From Datisca glomerata (taxonomy: Eukaryota > Streptophyta > Magnoliopsida > Cucurbitales > Datiscaceae), in assembly GCA_003255025.1 (NCBI GenBank), contig QANY01009110.1, positions 558,001-622,000 of the forward strand: a DNA stretch of 64,000 nucleotides, in the 5' to 3' direction. Position numbers and translations under genes: made by a program. Numbering within the stretch: the stretch's first letter is position 1; each line of letters opens with the position of its first letter. Positions 11,138 to 22,474 of the stretch are shown piece by piece. The notes under the pieces are model-generated. The model made no database searches. It had not been told where the DNA came from and saw nothing but the letters and a program-made list of their open reading frames with translations.

Positions 11138-12455
11138 ATGCAGCACTACATGTTTTCAAGTCCCCAAGATTTGATGCATTCAAGAAAATTTGGATACGAC
11201 ACCCCAACGGCGGCACCTGACAACAATCAAATTTTCACCTCACAAAGAAAATATGATAATGAGCGAATCATCATACCTGATCTCGATGACCCAAAAGCGC
11301 ATAAGCTCATTATCAAACTAAGTGAAATTCCATTGATGAGTGATGAGTTAGATTTTCTAGAAGAGAGGTTGCATGTTATTGAATGAACATATGCATACGA
11401 TACCATTGATACCACCCAATTATGTCTAGTCCTAAGGTATGATGACAGTACATGCCTGAGGAGTCACCTTATTGTGTATTACAGAAAAATGACTACATGC
11501 AAGCATGATGTAAGTTGTTGATCCACTTTTTTCTTAAGGCAGTTTGATTGGGGGTTGCATCTCACTAGCACATCCAGTTGGATGGTCAACATATTCAAAG
11601 ATGTAAAGACTAAGCTGACGCTTTTCTGAGACAATACAAGTACAATATGGACATGGCTTCTAATTATTTTGATCTGCAAAGGTTAAAAAAGCATACTAAA
11701 AGCTATAAGGAATACGCTCAAAAGTGGAGGGAATTAGCTCTCAAGTATAACCCGCCTTGTCAAAGAACAGATGTAATGTTCATCAATACCTTGAGGTCTT
11801 CATGATAGAATGATTGGAAATGCTCCAAGTGAATTTTCTGATATTATAGTCATTAGTGAAAGAATACAATGTGGGATAAAAGTGGTAGAATTCCAGGAGT
11901 TGTGTCAGAAGCATCCTCTACAGAAAATGGGTTACCGTCGAAATGAAAAGAAGGAGAGGTACAGACGATCGATTTTGGGTACCCATCACAAGCTGTGAAA
12001 CATGGATCGTGCCTTTCAAAGTACATTGAATGACCTAAATGCGTGACATTATGTGTGGCGAATACCCCCTAAGTGCCATGCAATTATGATTCCCAACAAC
12101 CAACATTTCAAAATAACCTAAGATCTTATCTGAAACCACCAACTCACCAGCAAAATGTTGGTCGAGTTGAGCAGCCTCAAAGGGGAAATATAAATAACCA
12201 ACGGTTCATCCAATACCAATTCTGATGTCCTATACAAAATTATCACCAAAATTAATATAGAATAACCAGTTGGTGTCGGTCCTTTACGAGCCTCTCCAGC
12301 CACCATATCTTAGATGGTACAATCTAACTTCTCGATGTGATTATCATGCAGGGGCAATGAGACATTCAACTAAAAATTGCACAATGTTGAAAGTTAGAGT
12401 TCAAATGTCAATCAAAGTCGGTTGGCTAAACTTCAAGAAAGGTGATGACAACTAA
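11138..12455 (+). pseudogene. Broken gag of a Tat-lineage Gypsy element
   Basis: Translation in shifting frames shows gag hallmarks of plant Tat-lineage elements: LEERLHVIE near 11355-11383, RQYKYNMDMAS near 11625-11660, SYKEYAQKWRELALKYNPP near 11701-11757, MIGNAPSEFSDIIVISERI at 11810-11866, and CDYHAGAMRHSTKNC followed by GWLNFKK at 12330-12443. The last is the conserved segment that usually precedes protease in this lineage. Frameshifts and stops interrupt it repeatedly, and nothing that looks like pol follows before the 3' LTR. Confidence 0.85.
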
Positions 12456-13169
12456 TAACTAGCCCTAACTCTCCACTAGAGCATGGGAATGCCATGGCAA
12501 ATTTCATGAACGTATCTCTTCATGTAATAATGGAACAACTTAATGTGGTGAATGTTTTAATGGTTGCAATAAATTGATGTTTTCACATATCATTGTTATC
12601 CTGAGTATAAGTTAATAATTGAGATATCACCGAATTGCCATTGCTTCTTAGGGACCTTCAAGAATGACGACCTAATGATAAATTCCTCAAAGCTCTACCC
12701 AATATTTGTGAAACTTTTTCACACATCTTCTTGTCGTGTTTCGTCTATTTTTAGTCATCTCCTACCTTCAATTCTAGTTTTTTATCCTATTTGCGTTTCT
12801 GCTCATTTCAAAGTTAATAAATGCATTTCTAGTTCTTCATTCATTAAACGTCATACTCTTGCATCTCTCTCATTTCTTTCTTGTCACCCAACAAACCAAA
12901 CCAGATTAGGAATGACGATTTTAAGAATAAACACATAAGCAGTATCAAATATAGCTTTGATGATCTTATTTTCAGTGAAGAGACAAATAAAAATGAAAAT
13001 AGTCTTCTTTCTAGTGAGTAAAGACATTGTAAATAGGTGTTATCCTTATCTGAGGTCATGTTCTTGTTGAATTCACTTCTTATTAGAAATGATTAGGCAT
13101 TCTTTCTGTAATCCCAAAAACTTTTATCCATTGCAAGCTCAATATCAAATATACCCTTTTAACAGAGGG

Positions 13170-14122
13170 TGATGCACCCTCTATATCTCCCCCCCCCCCC
13201 NNNNNNCCCCCCCCCCCCCAAACACTTCTGTTTTTTTTGTTTGTTGTTTTATTTTGTTTTGTATTTTTTTTCATTTTATCTTAATTTCCTCTCTTTCTTT
13301 CTTTTTTCTAATATGTTTATTTTAATATTCACCACTCACATCTTTTACATGTTTTTCATATTCCTTTTCTACTTTACACATTTTTCTCTACTTTGTCATT
13401 CTACAATTTACATATGACTCTAACTTTTCATCTCTTTAGTTTTATATAGTTATTAGTATATCTTTTCTTTACATCTTTATTTATGTAAACTCTCATATTG
13501 TCATATTTATAATGTGATTCTTCTCTCATTCCTTTATCATTAGGGTTAATATCTACATATGTATGGATCACAACCTTAACAATTAAATTTAAATTTGGTT
13601 AACTCCATTATTTAGCTTTTTTCACTAAAAAAAATCACTATGAGGCACTTTGGGATTTTTGAGACACCAAATTTCTCAAACTATTAAAGTGAAGAGTTAT
13701 TTTTGAGAAACTGAGAATGACTCTAATAATGCTTTGATTTAAAAAAATATAAAAAAAATGAAAAAAATTATTTTTTATGGTCTTTGTACCATCCATTAAA
13801 AGTCATTTATTTTGTTCATTTTTATGATACAAAATGTATCAAATGGAACATTCAAAAATGAATTTCTTCAACCTTATTTTTTTAAGTATAACTTGGATAG
13901 CATTTGATTGAATTTGGTAACCATTTTAACAATGAGTGTTGTGGGTGCTAATACATTCCCCACACACAAATGACTTCCGAACCAATTTGAATTTTCGTAG
14001 ACCACATTTTTTATTTTAAAATTGGGTGACCAATACCCTAAATGATTGGTGACAACTCCAAATATTTTTCTTCAAAAATGATTTTTTCAATCGTCACTCC
14101 GCGTTGCAGACACGTTGCGACA
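13170..14122 (+). repeat. 3' LTR of the Gypsy element
   Basis: Related to 8642-9769. It begins TGATGCACCCTCTATAT and ends GTTGCGACA. After the first 17 bases it runs into poly-C with an assembly gap (13201-13206), then resumes collinearity with the other LTR at about 13227. The sequence preceding it (AACAGAGGG) may be the polypurine tract. Confidence 0.75.
13201..13206. other. Assembly gap (six N) inside a poly-C run
   Basis: Six N flanked by 11 C on the left and 13 C on the right. A homopolymer of this size is a classic collapse point, so the true length of missing sequence is unknown. Confidence 0.95.
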
Positions 14123-14999
14123 ATTACATGATGCATCGTGTACTATAATTCTCTAATCTTATGTCTTCCATGAATTTTCTACAGTTTATGGCTTCATCAT
14201 CAATTGTTATGGCTTCATCAATGAAACTATGATACGTCTATGATGTTACAAGAATTCCTAAGGCCAGGTCAAATGCAAAGTGCAATACTCACGTGATAAA
14301 TGTTATCAAGACCACGATGACATCTCTTCAACTCTCCCTATTTAGGGAGACATGCTTCGGCCATCTCCTGGATCTCCCATCATTGAAGTTTTCAGCCACT
14401 GTCTGCCACAAGGTGCTAGCCAGAGAGGTCAAATATGTGGATGGCACTCCATATGAGGAGGAAATTTTGTTTCTTATCAATGATGAGCCACTTTGCTTTT
14501 CAAAGAATGAGTTCTCACTGATGACCAAACTGAAGTTCGGTGAAGTCTGGGATGAAAAGAAGACTCATGGCCTAAACAGACTCGTTGATCTGTACTTTCC
14601 CAAAGCCAAGGATATAACCATGGCTGAGTTGGAGGAGAAGTTTAAGAGCAATTACTTTAAGGCAGATATTGATGCTGTCAAGATGGCACTTGTTTATTTA
14701 CTAGAGCATTTCATTTTGAGGAATGAAAGTCGAACCCAAATCGAGAAGAAATGGTTGGTTTTGGTTGAAGACCTAGAAGCCTTTAACCAATATCTGTGGG
14801 GAGAGCTTTCTTTCTCCAAAACAATCAAATCATTATTAGCTGTGAAGAATACAAAGATTGTCTTTGGTGATCTTAATCAAGGAAAAAAAGTACATAAATC
14901 ATAGAAATCCCCCACTACTGTTCCTGGATATTCACTAAATGGATGTACTTTTGATTTTCAGGTAATTTGGTTTATTCTATATAATGATATAGGCTTCTT

Positions 15000-15140
15000 G
15001 TAGGATACATGATGACTTCATGGACATCGTGTAGGCTTCTTGTAGGCTACACGATGACTTCATGGACATCGTGCTTCTTGTAGGCTACACGATGACTTCA
15101 TGGTCATCGTGTATGGTTCTTGTAGGTTACACGATGACTT
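15000..15140. repeat. CATCGTGTAG palindrome array, intronic cluster
   Basis: Four tandem units of about 37 bases built on CTTGTAGGCTACACGATGACTTCATGG-type sequence (given here in part), inside an intron of the DUF1985 gene. A shorter cluster of the same type lies at 15535-15615 in a later intron. Confidence 0.8.
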
Positions 15141-15534
15141 CATGACAATATTAATAGTGATGTTTTGAGTTATTTATGTGATGAATACTGAATTACTCTC
15201 TTTTATTTAAATATTCATGTGTATTTGAAACTATCTCCTTGAAGGGTAGTTTATATGGTAATCAGGTTTCGGCCAAGGTACCACAGATTCTCAAGTGGTC
15301 TCCAACCACAATTGTTCCTGCTGATAATCTACAGAAAGAAATTTTTTCAAAGAAAAATGTAAGTTGTGATTTATGTTAACATAATTTATATTGATTTATA
15401 TTATTTGAATTTTTAGTTAGAAAATCTTCCCTTGGTCCCTATGAAGGTCGAAGAATAAACAAGCTGATGGAGATCAATAGTCGTAGGGAAGGTATGTTCA
15501 AAATCATTTTGTATCCTTTCTTTTCTTATACACT

Positions 15535-15615
15535 GACCTCGTGTATTCATAGTCTAGGCTACACGATTCTTACTCTAACCTTGTGTAGCCTACACGATCA
15601 CTACACGGATGTTGT
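15535..15615. repeat. CATCGTGTAG palindrome array, short intronic cluster
   Basis: A short run with GGCTACACGA, GTGTAGCCTACACGATC and CTACACGGATGTTGTGT in an intron-like part of the DUF1985 gene remnant. Confidence 0.7.
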
Positions 15616-15877
15616 GTACTCATCTTTTATCCTTCTAGTCACAACTCAATATTTACATTGACATCATGTACCCATATGATTTATATTACATAGTTTTCAG
15701 TCGACGCCTTACGTACCATTACCATGGGTGGATGAGGAAGTTGATGAGGAGAAGATGAAGAAAAGGAAGAGGCCCGAGGAGTAGGGCATTGTGAAGAGAG
15801 AGGAAAATAGGCCTAATGGGGAGGAGTGTGTTTTTGATTGGAATGGAGTGATGAGTGTGTTTTTGATTGGAATGGAG

Positions 15878-17180
15878 TGATGAGTGTGTTTCACATTCAT
15901 ATTTTAGATAATCTTAACTTTAATTTTAATTGTTCTTTGAGTTTTACTGTTTTATTTATGTTTGTTTTTATTTTTATCTTGTAGGTTAAATATCCAAATG
16001 CATTTGAGTTGATTTTTAAATATTTGGAAGGAAAAAATATGGATAAAATGAGAAAAAGATGAATCTAGGCAGAATGTCCAGCGTCGCGGCTCTGGCTTCC
16101 ACCGCCACAACGCTGGCACCAAATAAAAGAAGCAGCAAGCCAGTGTCATGGCGCTGGCTTCCCAGCATCACGATGCTGGCGCCTGACAAATTGGCCAGCG
16201 TCGCGACTCTAGCTCTTATCGTCGCCACGTTGGCGTGATTTTCGATTTGTTTTTGTAATTTTTTTGCTCCAATCTAATCCTTGAGAAACCCTAGTATATA
16301 AATATAATATTTTAAGATTCTTATAGAACTTTCTTGGGACGTGAGAGGCAGAGGAGAAAGCTTTTGGGAGAGAAAACAAAGACAGATCCAATCGGGAGAC
16401 GGATCTCAACTTCAATTCATCCTCAAATCTAGTTTTTTCCTTCTCTTTTCCTCTATGTTCATGAATATTATTAGGATGTTTCTCATTCTAGTATGTTCTA
16501 AATTTATTATCTAGGGCTACGACGTAGCCAAACCATAGTTGTTCATATATTTTGATTTTTAATTCAATTGATGTGTATTCAGTATTATTGAGTGTTATAA
16601 TCTGTTTTTAATGCTTGTGATCATTTGGTCAACTATTGCATGATTTTGAATTTAATTCTGAGACTGAGAAGTGAATATTGAATTTTCTCTTTGCTTATAA
16701 CACCATTAGAATTACATAAGTTAGAGATAATTATGAATCGAGTGTAGCAACTATAATATATTGTGCTTAATGAGTTTCATTATATTGAATCTTGACAAAG
16801 ATGTATGATTCGTATTTTTGATTCATTATTATCGATGCTCGAGAAATATTAATAGTTATATTAGAGAAATTCGTTATCAATGTTCTGAATAAACGTTAAT
16901 TGATTGAGAATTGAAATTTAGAGCATGTTTGATTTAGTGAAATCAAAACCCCTAGAGCTTTTAACTATTTAAATTTCATCTTTATCAAATCTTTATCGTT
17001 TTATTTTAATTAGAATTTTAGTTTGGTTAAAAATCCTAACTCATCATTCTCACGTTGAATTAAGTTTTAGTTAATTTTAATTATTAATATCAATCAATCT
17101 TGTGGACGATACTCTATTTTTATAAAAATTTATTACTTGATGACGATAGTGTATACTTGCACTATAAAAAAATCACAACA
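15878..17180 (+). repeat. LTR of an Athila-like Gypsy element, plus orientation
   Basis: It starts TGATGAGTGTGTTTCAC and ends AAATCACAACA, followed at once by an Athila-type primer-binding site. It is homologous, in opposite orientation, to 21461-22474. It contains about 290 bases (around 16260-16440, including a TATATAAATATA promoter-like stretch) absent from the other LTR. The five bases before it are TGGAG. A 29-bp tandem repeat that includes the first 14 LTR bases lies just upstream (from 15849). Confidence 0.85.
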
Positions 17181-17186
17181 AGTTTT

Positions 17187-17490
17187 TGACGCCGTTGCTG
17201 GGGATTGATTGTGTTCATTAATATTGGAGTTACATATCTTGAATTTTACTTTGAGTCTTATTTATTTTATTTACGCTTGTTTATTTTATTTTATTTTTAA
17301 TTCTATGGCGTTCTCTGAGGTGTATGAAAAAATTTAGAAGCGAGAATTTGGCTACCCTTAATTTAAAAATTGAGCGAACTTGTCGAAGTAATAGAGAAGT
17401 AAGGAGAGAAGCTTCTAAACGTCTTCAAGAAACCATGGAAGACGTTCGAGAAAATCCTTAAATCGTGAACAACCAAATTAATCGGGCAAT
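17187..17490 (+). pseudogene. Athila primer-binding site and start of gag
   Basis: TGACGCCGTTGCTGGGGA at 17187-17204 is close to the TGGCGCCGTTGCCGGGGA site (tRNA-Asp) of Athila-lineage elements. After a leader, a gag-like frame at about 17342-17460 encodes SENLATLNLKIERTC and RLQETMEDVRENP, then a stop. The homology ends near 17490 and MULE transposase sequence begins directly, so this is a rearrangement breakpoint. Confidence 0.75.
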
Positions 17491-17493
17491 TCG

Positions 17494-18177
17494 ATGTTTG
17501 TAGTAATGGAATATCGTCGATCAGAATTTGATCAGTTGATGACTCATTTTACACATGCATTTTCAGATATCTCACAATACATGTCGGTGGAGGGAGTTGA
17601 GAGGTGGGCTTGTTCATGTGTTGATAGAAAATGGTACAACATAATGACTACAAATATCGCAGAATGTTTGAATGAGATTTTGAAAGATGCTAGAAGCTTC
17701 CCATGACAAGCCTTATAGAACATATATGTGACATGTTACAACAATAATTCTATGAATAACGAACAGCCGCAGATGACAGATTGAGTTGATATAAAGCTTA
17801 ATAAGAAGCATTTTATATCATGTACACTATCATTGTTTCCTTTTAACATTCACGAGTTTCGTGTCACGGGTGGGGATAGGGAAGCAGTAGTAAACTTGAA
17901 TCTTAAGATGTGTACGTGCGATAATTTTATCTTGATCAAATTCCATGCACTATAAGCATGAGGCTTTAATTGTTGCGTATTGGAAACAATACATCCTATC
18001 GGAGATAGAGTAGATTGGATCATCAGTCAGGAGGTTCAAGAAAAGGTGGCACTGCCACCTACAACGAGATGGCAAAGTGGAAGACCTAGGATAGTTAGAA
18101 TTTCATCTAGAGGTGAGGAAGTAGTAAGAAGAAAGTGTGCACGTTGTGCAAATTGGCCACAACCGATAAACGTGTAA
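17494..18177 (+). pseudogene. MULE transposase remnant, C-terminal part
   Basis: Broken reading frames encode the C-terminal half of a MuDR-type transposase. WACSCVDRKWYNIMTTNIAE and LNEILKDARSFP (17600-17700) match the conserved stretch that precedes the SWIM zinc finger. A SWIM-like CTCDNFILIKFHAL follows around 17912-17953 with its later Cys lost. GRPRIVRISSRGEE and RKCARC at 18090-18160 correspond to the linker and zinc knuckle found at the end of these proteins. The catalytic DDE domain is absent. It is now collinear with the Athila fragment on its left, but in the reconstructed order it would be convergent with the Ulp1 gene. Confidence 0.8.
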
Positions 18178-18294
18178 AAATCCAATTCCTCTCTCTCAAC
18201 GGAATGACCAAGCCACTTAACATATAAATGTTGAACCTTGTAATTTTTTAAATGTTAATATGAAAGAAAAGTTGTCGCTCTTATTTAATACTAT

Positions 18295-18645
18295 TATGTA
18301 GACTACACATTCTACATTTACTTCATTGAGTCTTCCTGTACACTACACGATGGGTACACGAGGTCACTGTACCCATCGTGTAGACTACACATTCTGTAAC
18401 TTCATTGAGTTTTCCTGTACACTCACAATGTGTACACGAGGACCGTGTACCCATCTTGTCATCTACACATTCTGTACTTACTTCATTGAGTCTTCCTGTA
18501 CACTACATGATGGGTATACGAGGTCAGTGTGCCCATCTTATAATCTACACATTCTGTACTTACTTCACGATGGGTACATGATGACTGTGTGGACATCATG
18601 TAGCCTTCAAGAAGGTTATATAATGAGTGTGAAGTCATCGTGTAA
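18295..18645. repeat. CATCGTGTAG palindrome array, between transposase and Ulp1 remnants
   Basis: Repeats such as CACTACACGATGGGTACACG, CCCATCGTGTAGACTACAC and ACATTCTGTACTTACTTC form about three higher-order units of 115-120 bases. The array separates the 3' ends of the transposase and Ulp1 remnants. Confidence 0.85.
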
Positions 18646-19924
18646 TCTTCAAGAACCAAAACTAAGCATTCAACGGTAAAACCAAGCATTCAAAAACATA
18701 TAAAAAAATTGGGCATTAAATATTATATATGAAAAAACCATAAAATTAGTATAAATAATACATATCCAATTTATACCTTAAAAAGTTATAAAGGTTCAAC
18801 TTTTTCCTGTGCAAATAACTCAATTGCAATACTTTTACGGTATTCTGACGTGCTCTTTTGTGTTATTTCCTGGAGATCCATCTCATATGTTAGGGCTTCG
18901 ACAAACTTTAGAGAGAATACCCCACAATCAAAGCTACAAAACACATGAAATGCAAAAAAACACAAATAAATAATATGTATGAAATTCTAAGTACATAAAT
19001 GACTTTAAAAAATTTGTATATTTCACTTATTTATTCTCTTATTGTGAACACGTCATTGGCTTATATTCCCATTCATCTTTCGGTTGAAACCACGTTATTT
19101 TTTTATATAAATATTCATAATTTGAAGCAAATGAAGGACAATCTTTGTAAAAGGTTTCATAAGTTCATGATACTTAGACTTTTGATATGACGTGTTCAAA
19201 GAATTATAAATATTAACACACTAGCCACTCAAATCTAGCTCCACAGTAACCAATGACTAATGTCCACATTCATGGGGAATATAACATATACAAATTTATA
19301 TATAAGAATAAATATTGGCTTTTATAGGTTAAAAAATGTTTACTACCTTATACGTAAAACACATACCCTATCAGACTCTTCCCAGTCACTTCCAAAGTTT
19401 GTCTATAAGCCAATGATTTGGTACTGGAAAGTATCATCAACATCAATATCCCAGGTCGCGGGATCATTCTCAAACTCTTCCCCACAGGCTGTCCGATTTT
19501 CCTGTAATGTCACACTAAACATTGTATATAAATAAAAAAAAGACTACATGAATTCTACACGATGCCTCATGAAGGCCTCGTGTAGACTACATAAAACATT
19601 TTACTTACTTCCATATGTAAATCACCAATATTAAATTTGATATACAGGTTGTAGTCCCGTAAATCCCTCCTCATTGCCTTCAAGTACACATCGATTATGC
19701 TGCAATGTAAAAAATATTACATAAGATATTTACATTTATTTTAAATATCACATTAAAAAAGATTATAAATATAACTACTTACATCGAACTCAAGTCATTG
19801 ATAATAGTGTTTTGAACCAGTAAAAGTTATCGCCGCAGCACCCAACGTTTACTTTCTCATTTCTGTACAACGTAATTAGAGATAAAAAATAAGAGTTTCG
19901 ATTGATACACCTTTGTGTAACTCT

Positions 19925-20110
19925 CAGAAATATGATGTCTGTGTAACCATCGTGTAGACTACATGATGAACATGTAACCATCGTATGGACTACACGATGT
20001 CTGTGTAGCCATCGTGTAGACTACACGATGTTCGTGTAACCATCGTGTAGACTACACGATGCCCGTGTAATCATCATGTATACTAGACAATGTCGTATAA
20101 CCATCATGTA
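19925..20110. repeat. CATCGTGTAG palindrome array with perfect copies
   Basis: Contains two exact 21-base palindromes (arms CATCGTGTAG and CTACACGATG around a central A) at 20010-20030 and 20041-20061, 31 bases apart. The rest of the cluster is close variants separated by TCTGTGTAAC-type spacers. Confidence 0.9.
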
Positions 20111-20700
20111 TGAGAAAAGTAATTGTACAACAAAATTTCAGAATTTACTTTGCCCTTAATGAGGAGAACCATGCATTAAAACGGAATTCATCCTCTGAAG
20201 ATACATCAAGAATAGGTGTAAATGGTTTGAATTATGTTGTTTCCACCACTTACTCCTTCATTTCTATGCTGCTTCCCCTTCTTCAACGTTGTCCGTGTAA
20301 CCATCGTGTAGTCTACACGATGACCGTGTAACCATCATGTAGACTACACGACGTCCGTGTAATTATCGTATAGACTACACGATGTCCGTGTAACCATCGT
20401 ATAGACTACACGATGTCCGTGTAACCATCATGTATACTACACGATCTTACTGTAACCATCGTATAGACTACACGATGACTACATGATGTCAGTGTAATCA
20501 TCTTGTATACTACACGATGGCTACACGATATCAGTGTAACCATCGTGTATGAGAAAAATAATTGTACAATAAAATTTCAGAACTTTGCCCTTGATGAGGA
20601 GAACCATGCATTAAAACGGAATTCATCCGCTGAAGATACATCAACCATATGTGTTGAAGGTTTGAATTTAGTTGTCTCCACCACTTTCTCCTTCACCTTT
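20107..20700 (-). repeat. Duplicated exon plus palindrome array
   Basis: The segments 20107-20275 and 20549-20695 are homologous. On the minus strand both encode an exon ending FNAWFSS(S/L)RAKF, preceded by VETT.FKP. A 250-base palindrome array (20288-20540) lies between them. This is a tandem duplication of about 430 bases of one Ulp1-gene exon with its flanking intron. Confidence 0.75.
20288..20540. repeat. CATCGTGTAG palindrome array between exon copies
   Basis: At least seven units of about 31 bases with GTGTAACCATCGTGTAG and CTACACGATGTCC, alternating as inverted repeats. Confidence 0.9.
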
Positions 20701-21460
20701 TTTCTACACTACGTTTTCTTTTCATTTTGTTGCATTTCCCAAGTGGGGGACTTAAGGAAATGAGTTCTCTTGATCTTCCTCATACCAAGATCACCAAAGC
20801 AGACGAGCTCGTCTTCTTCTCCATGGTTAGGCTGCTCCATTGACTTTACCGAACCCATGAAATTCGATATTATCGACGCAACTTTAGCTTGTTCTTTTTT
20901 CATTTCTTCTTCTTTTTTTTATTTCATCCTTCACTTTTATTTCTTCTTTGATTTCCTCTCGCTTTTTGTTCTTATTTTCCTCATCTTTCTTCCCTCCTTT
21001 TTCTTCTTCTTCTTCTTGTTATTTTTCTTTTTCTTCCTTTTTTACCTCTAATTTTTCTTCTATTATTTCTTCTTTTATTCCTACTGCCTCTTTTTTTCAT
21101 CCTCTTCTTTTTCTTCCTTTTTTTTCTTCATTTTTTCTTCATCCTTCTTTGATTCTTCTTTCTTATCTTCCATCTCTTCCTTTTCTCCATCCTCTTTTTT
21201 CCTCTTCTTCCTCTTTTTCTACCTCTTCCTTCTCTTCTTCTTCCTCTTTTTTTCCACCTTCTCCTTTTATTTTTCATCTTTTCCCTCTCATTCTTTCTCG
21301 ATCTCCATCATCATGACAGATTGAGGACAAAATGAGTGATGATTATCCGACTATGATGTCACTATATGATCCATCAAAATTTTGATTTGGGAAATAGCAA
21401 AGGAAATATCTGATTGCATGGACTTAATATTCTTGTCCATTGAATTGATCTTTTGCTCCA

Positions 21461-22474
21461 TGTTGTGATTTTTTTATAGTGCAAGTGTACACTATCGTCG
21501 TCAAGTAATAAATATTTATAAAAATAGAGTATCGTCCACATGATTGATTGATATTAATAATTGAAATTAACTAAACCTTAATTCTACTTGAGAATGATGA
21601 AAATTTAGGATTTTTAACTAACTAAAATTCTAATTAAACTAAAACGATAAAGATTTGATAAAGATGAAATTTAAATCGTTAAAAGCTCTAGGTTTTTTAT
21701 TTCACCAAACCAAACATGCTCTAAATTCCAATTCTTAATCAATCAACGTTTATTCAGAGCATTGATAGCAAATTTCTCTAAATAAGTATCAATCTTTCTC
21801 AAATATCGATAATAATGAATTAAAAATATGAATCATACATCTCTGTCAAGATTCAATATAATGAAACTCATTAAGCACAAGAAATTATAGTTGCTACACT
21901 AGATTCATAATTATCTCTAACTTATGAAATTATAATGGTGTTATAAACAAAGAGCAAATTCAATCGTCACTTTTCAGTCTCAGAATCAAATCTAAAATCA
22001 TGCAATAGTTGATCAAACGATCACAAGCATTAGAAACGGATTATAACACTCAATAATGCTGAATAAATATCGATTGAATTAAAAATCAAAATATATGAAC
22101 AATCATGGTTTGGCTTGGCTACGTCGTAGCCCTAGATAAGAAATTTAGAACATACTAGAATGACAAAACATCCTAATAATATTCATGAACATAGAGGAAA
22201 AAAGAAAAATATTATATTTATCTTGTAGTTGTTGTCAGCATCGCGGCGGAGAAACCCAGAGCTGCGACGCTGGCCATTCTGCCAAGATCCATCTTTTTCT
22301 CGTTTTATCCGTATTTTTTACTTCCAAATCTTTCAAAATCAACCCAAATGCATTTGGATATCTAATCTACAATTATAAAAATGAAAAGAAACATAAATCA
22401 AACAATAACACTCAAAGAACAATTAAAATTAAAGTTAAGATTATCTAAAATATGAGTGTGAAACACACTCATCA
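21461..22474 (-). repeat. LTR of the Athila-like element, inverted (3' LTR)
   Basis: Reverse complement homologue of 15878-17180. On the minus strand it begins TGATGAGTGTGTTTCACAC and ends AAATCACAACA. It is followed on that strand by TGGAG, the same pentamer that precedes the plus-strand LTR. A purine tract (TTTAGGGG) lies just before its start on the minus strand, as expected for a 3' LTR. It lacks the approximately 290-base promoter-like segment of the other LTR. Confidence 0.85.

Larger units (their letters stand above)
8642..14122 (+). mobile_element. Degenerate Tat/Ogre-like Ty3/Gypsy LTR retrotransposon
   Basis: Two related blocks, 8642-9769 and 13170-14122, start TGATGCACCCTCTATAT and end GTTGCGACA. 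They form the LTRs of a 5.5 kb element. A primer-binding-like site follows the first LTR and a broken gag lies between them. No protease, reverse transcriptase, RNase H or integrase is visible, so it is a large-deletion or non-autonomous copy. Flanks (TAGGG left, ATTAC right) do not match as a 5-bp TSD. The right flank begins with CATCGTGTA-type palindrome sequence, so it probably inserted into the MULE-like complex. Confidence 0.75.
14293..15800 (+). pseudogene. DUF1985 half of a MULE-borne DUF1985-Ulp1 gene
   Basis: The first exon is open from 14293 and encodes a DUF1985 domain: LFRETCFGHLLDLPSLKFSA at the N terminus, EILFLINDEPLCFSKNEFSL, then LLEHFILRNES and LEDLEAFNQYLWGELSF-like sequence (DLEAFNQYLWGELSF at about residues 161-175). 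DUF1985 is a plant transposon domain usually fused to a C48 Ulp1-type SUMO protease in Mutator-like elements. The frame meets a stop at 14902-14904, then stays open to a splice donor (CAG/GTAATT) near 14961. Further exon-like pieces follow near 15255-15359 (VPQILKWSPTTIVPA, ending AAT/GTAAGT) and 15700-15785 (acidic, Lys-rich). Palindrome arrays fill the introns between them. The coding sequence is cut at 15877 by the Athila insertion; its continuation appears to be on the minus strand at 21460-18790. Confidence 0.85.
18790..21460 (-). pseudogene. Ulp1 (C48 peptidase) half of the MULE gene, inverted
   Basis: Read on the minus strand from 21460: a short methionine/lysine-rich segment, a long Glu/Lys-rich linker (about 21300-20900, seen as CT-rich sequence on the plus strand), a conserved block with CFGDLGMRKIKRTHFLKSP (20810-20740), a repeated exon ending FNAWFSSSRAKF, and finally, at about 18940-18790, DCGVFSLKFVEALTYEMDLQ. 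This last motif carries the catalytic Cys of Ulp1-type SUMO proteases (C48). Many stops interrupt it. Its natural N-terminal partner is the DUF1985 part at 14293-15877. The palindrome arrays at 19925-20110 and 20288-20540 lie between exon-like pieces, probably in introns. Confidence 0.75.

Noticed and set aside
18326..18689. Two Cys/His-rich ORFs on opposite strands
   Set aside because: They are read-through of the CATCGTGTAG palindrome array.
20770..21316. Phe/Ser-rich membrane-like ORFs on the plus strand
   Set aside because: Complement of the Glu/Lys-rich linker of the minus-strand Ulp1 gene remnant.
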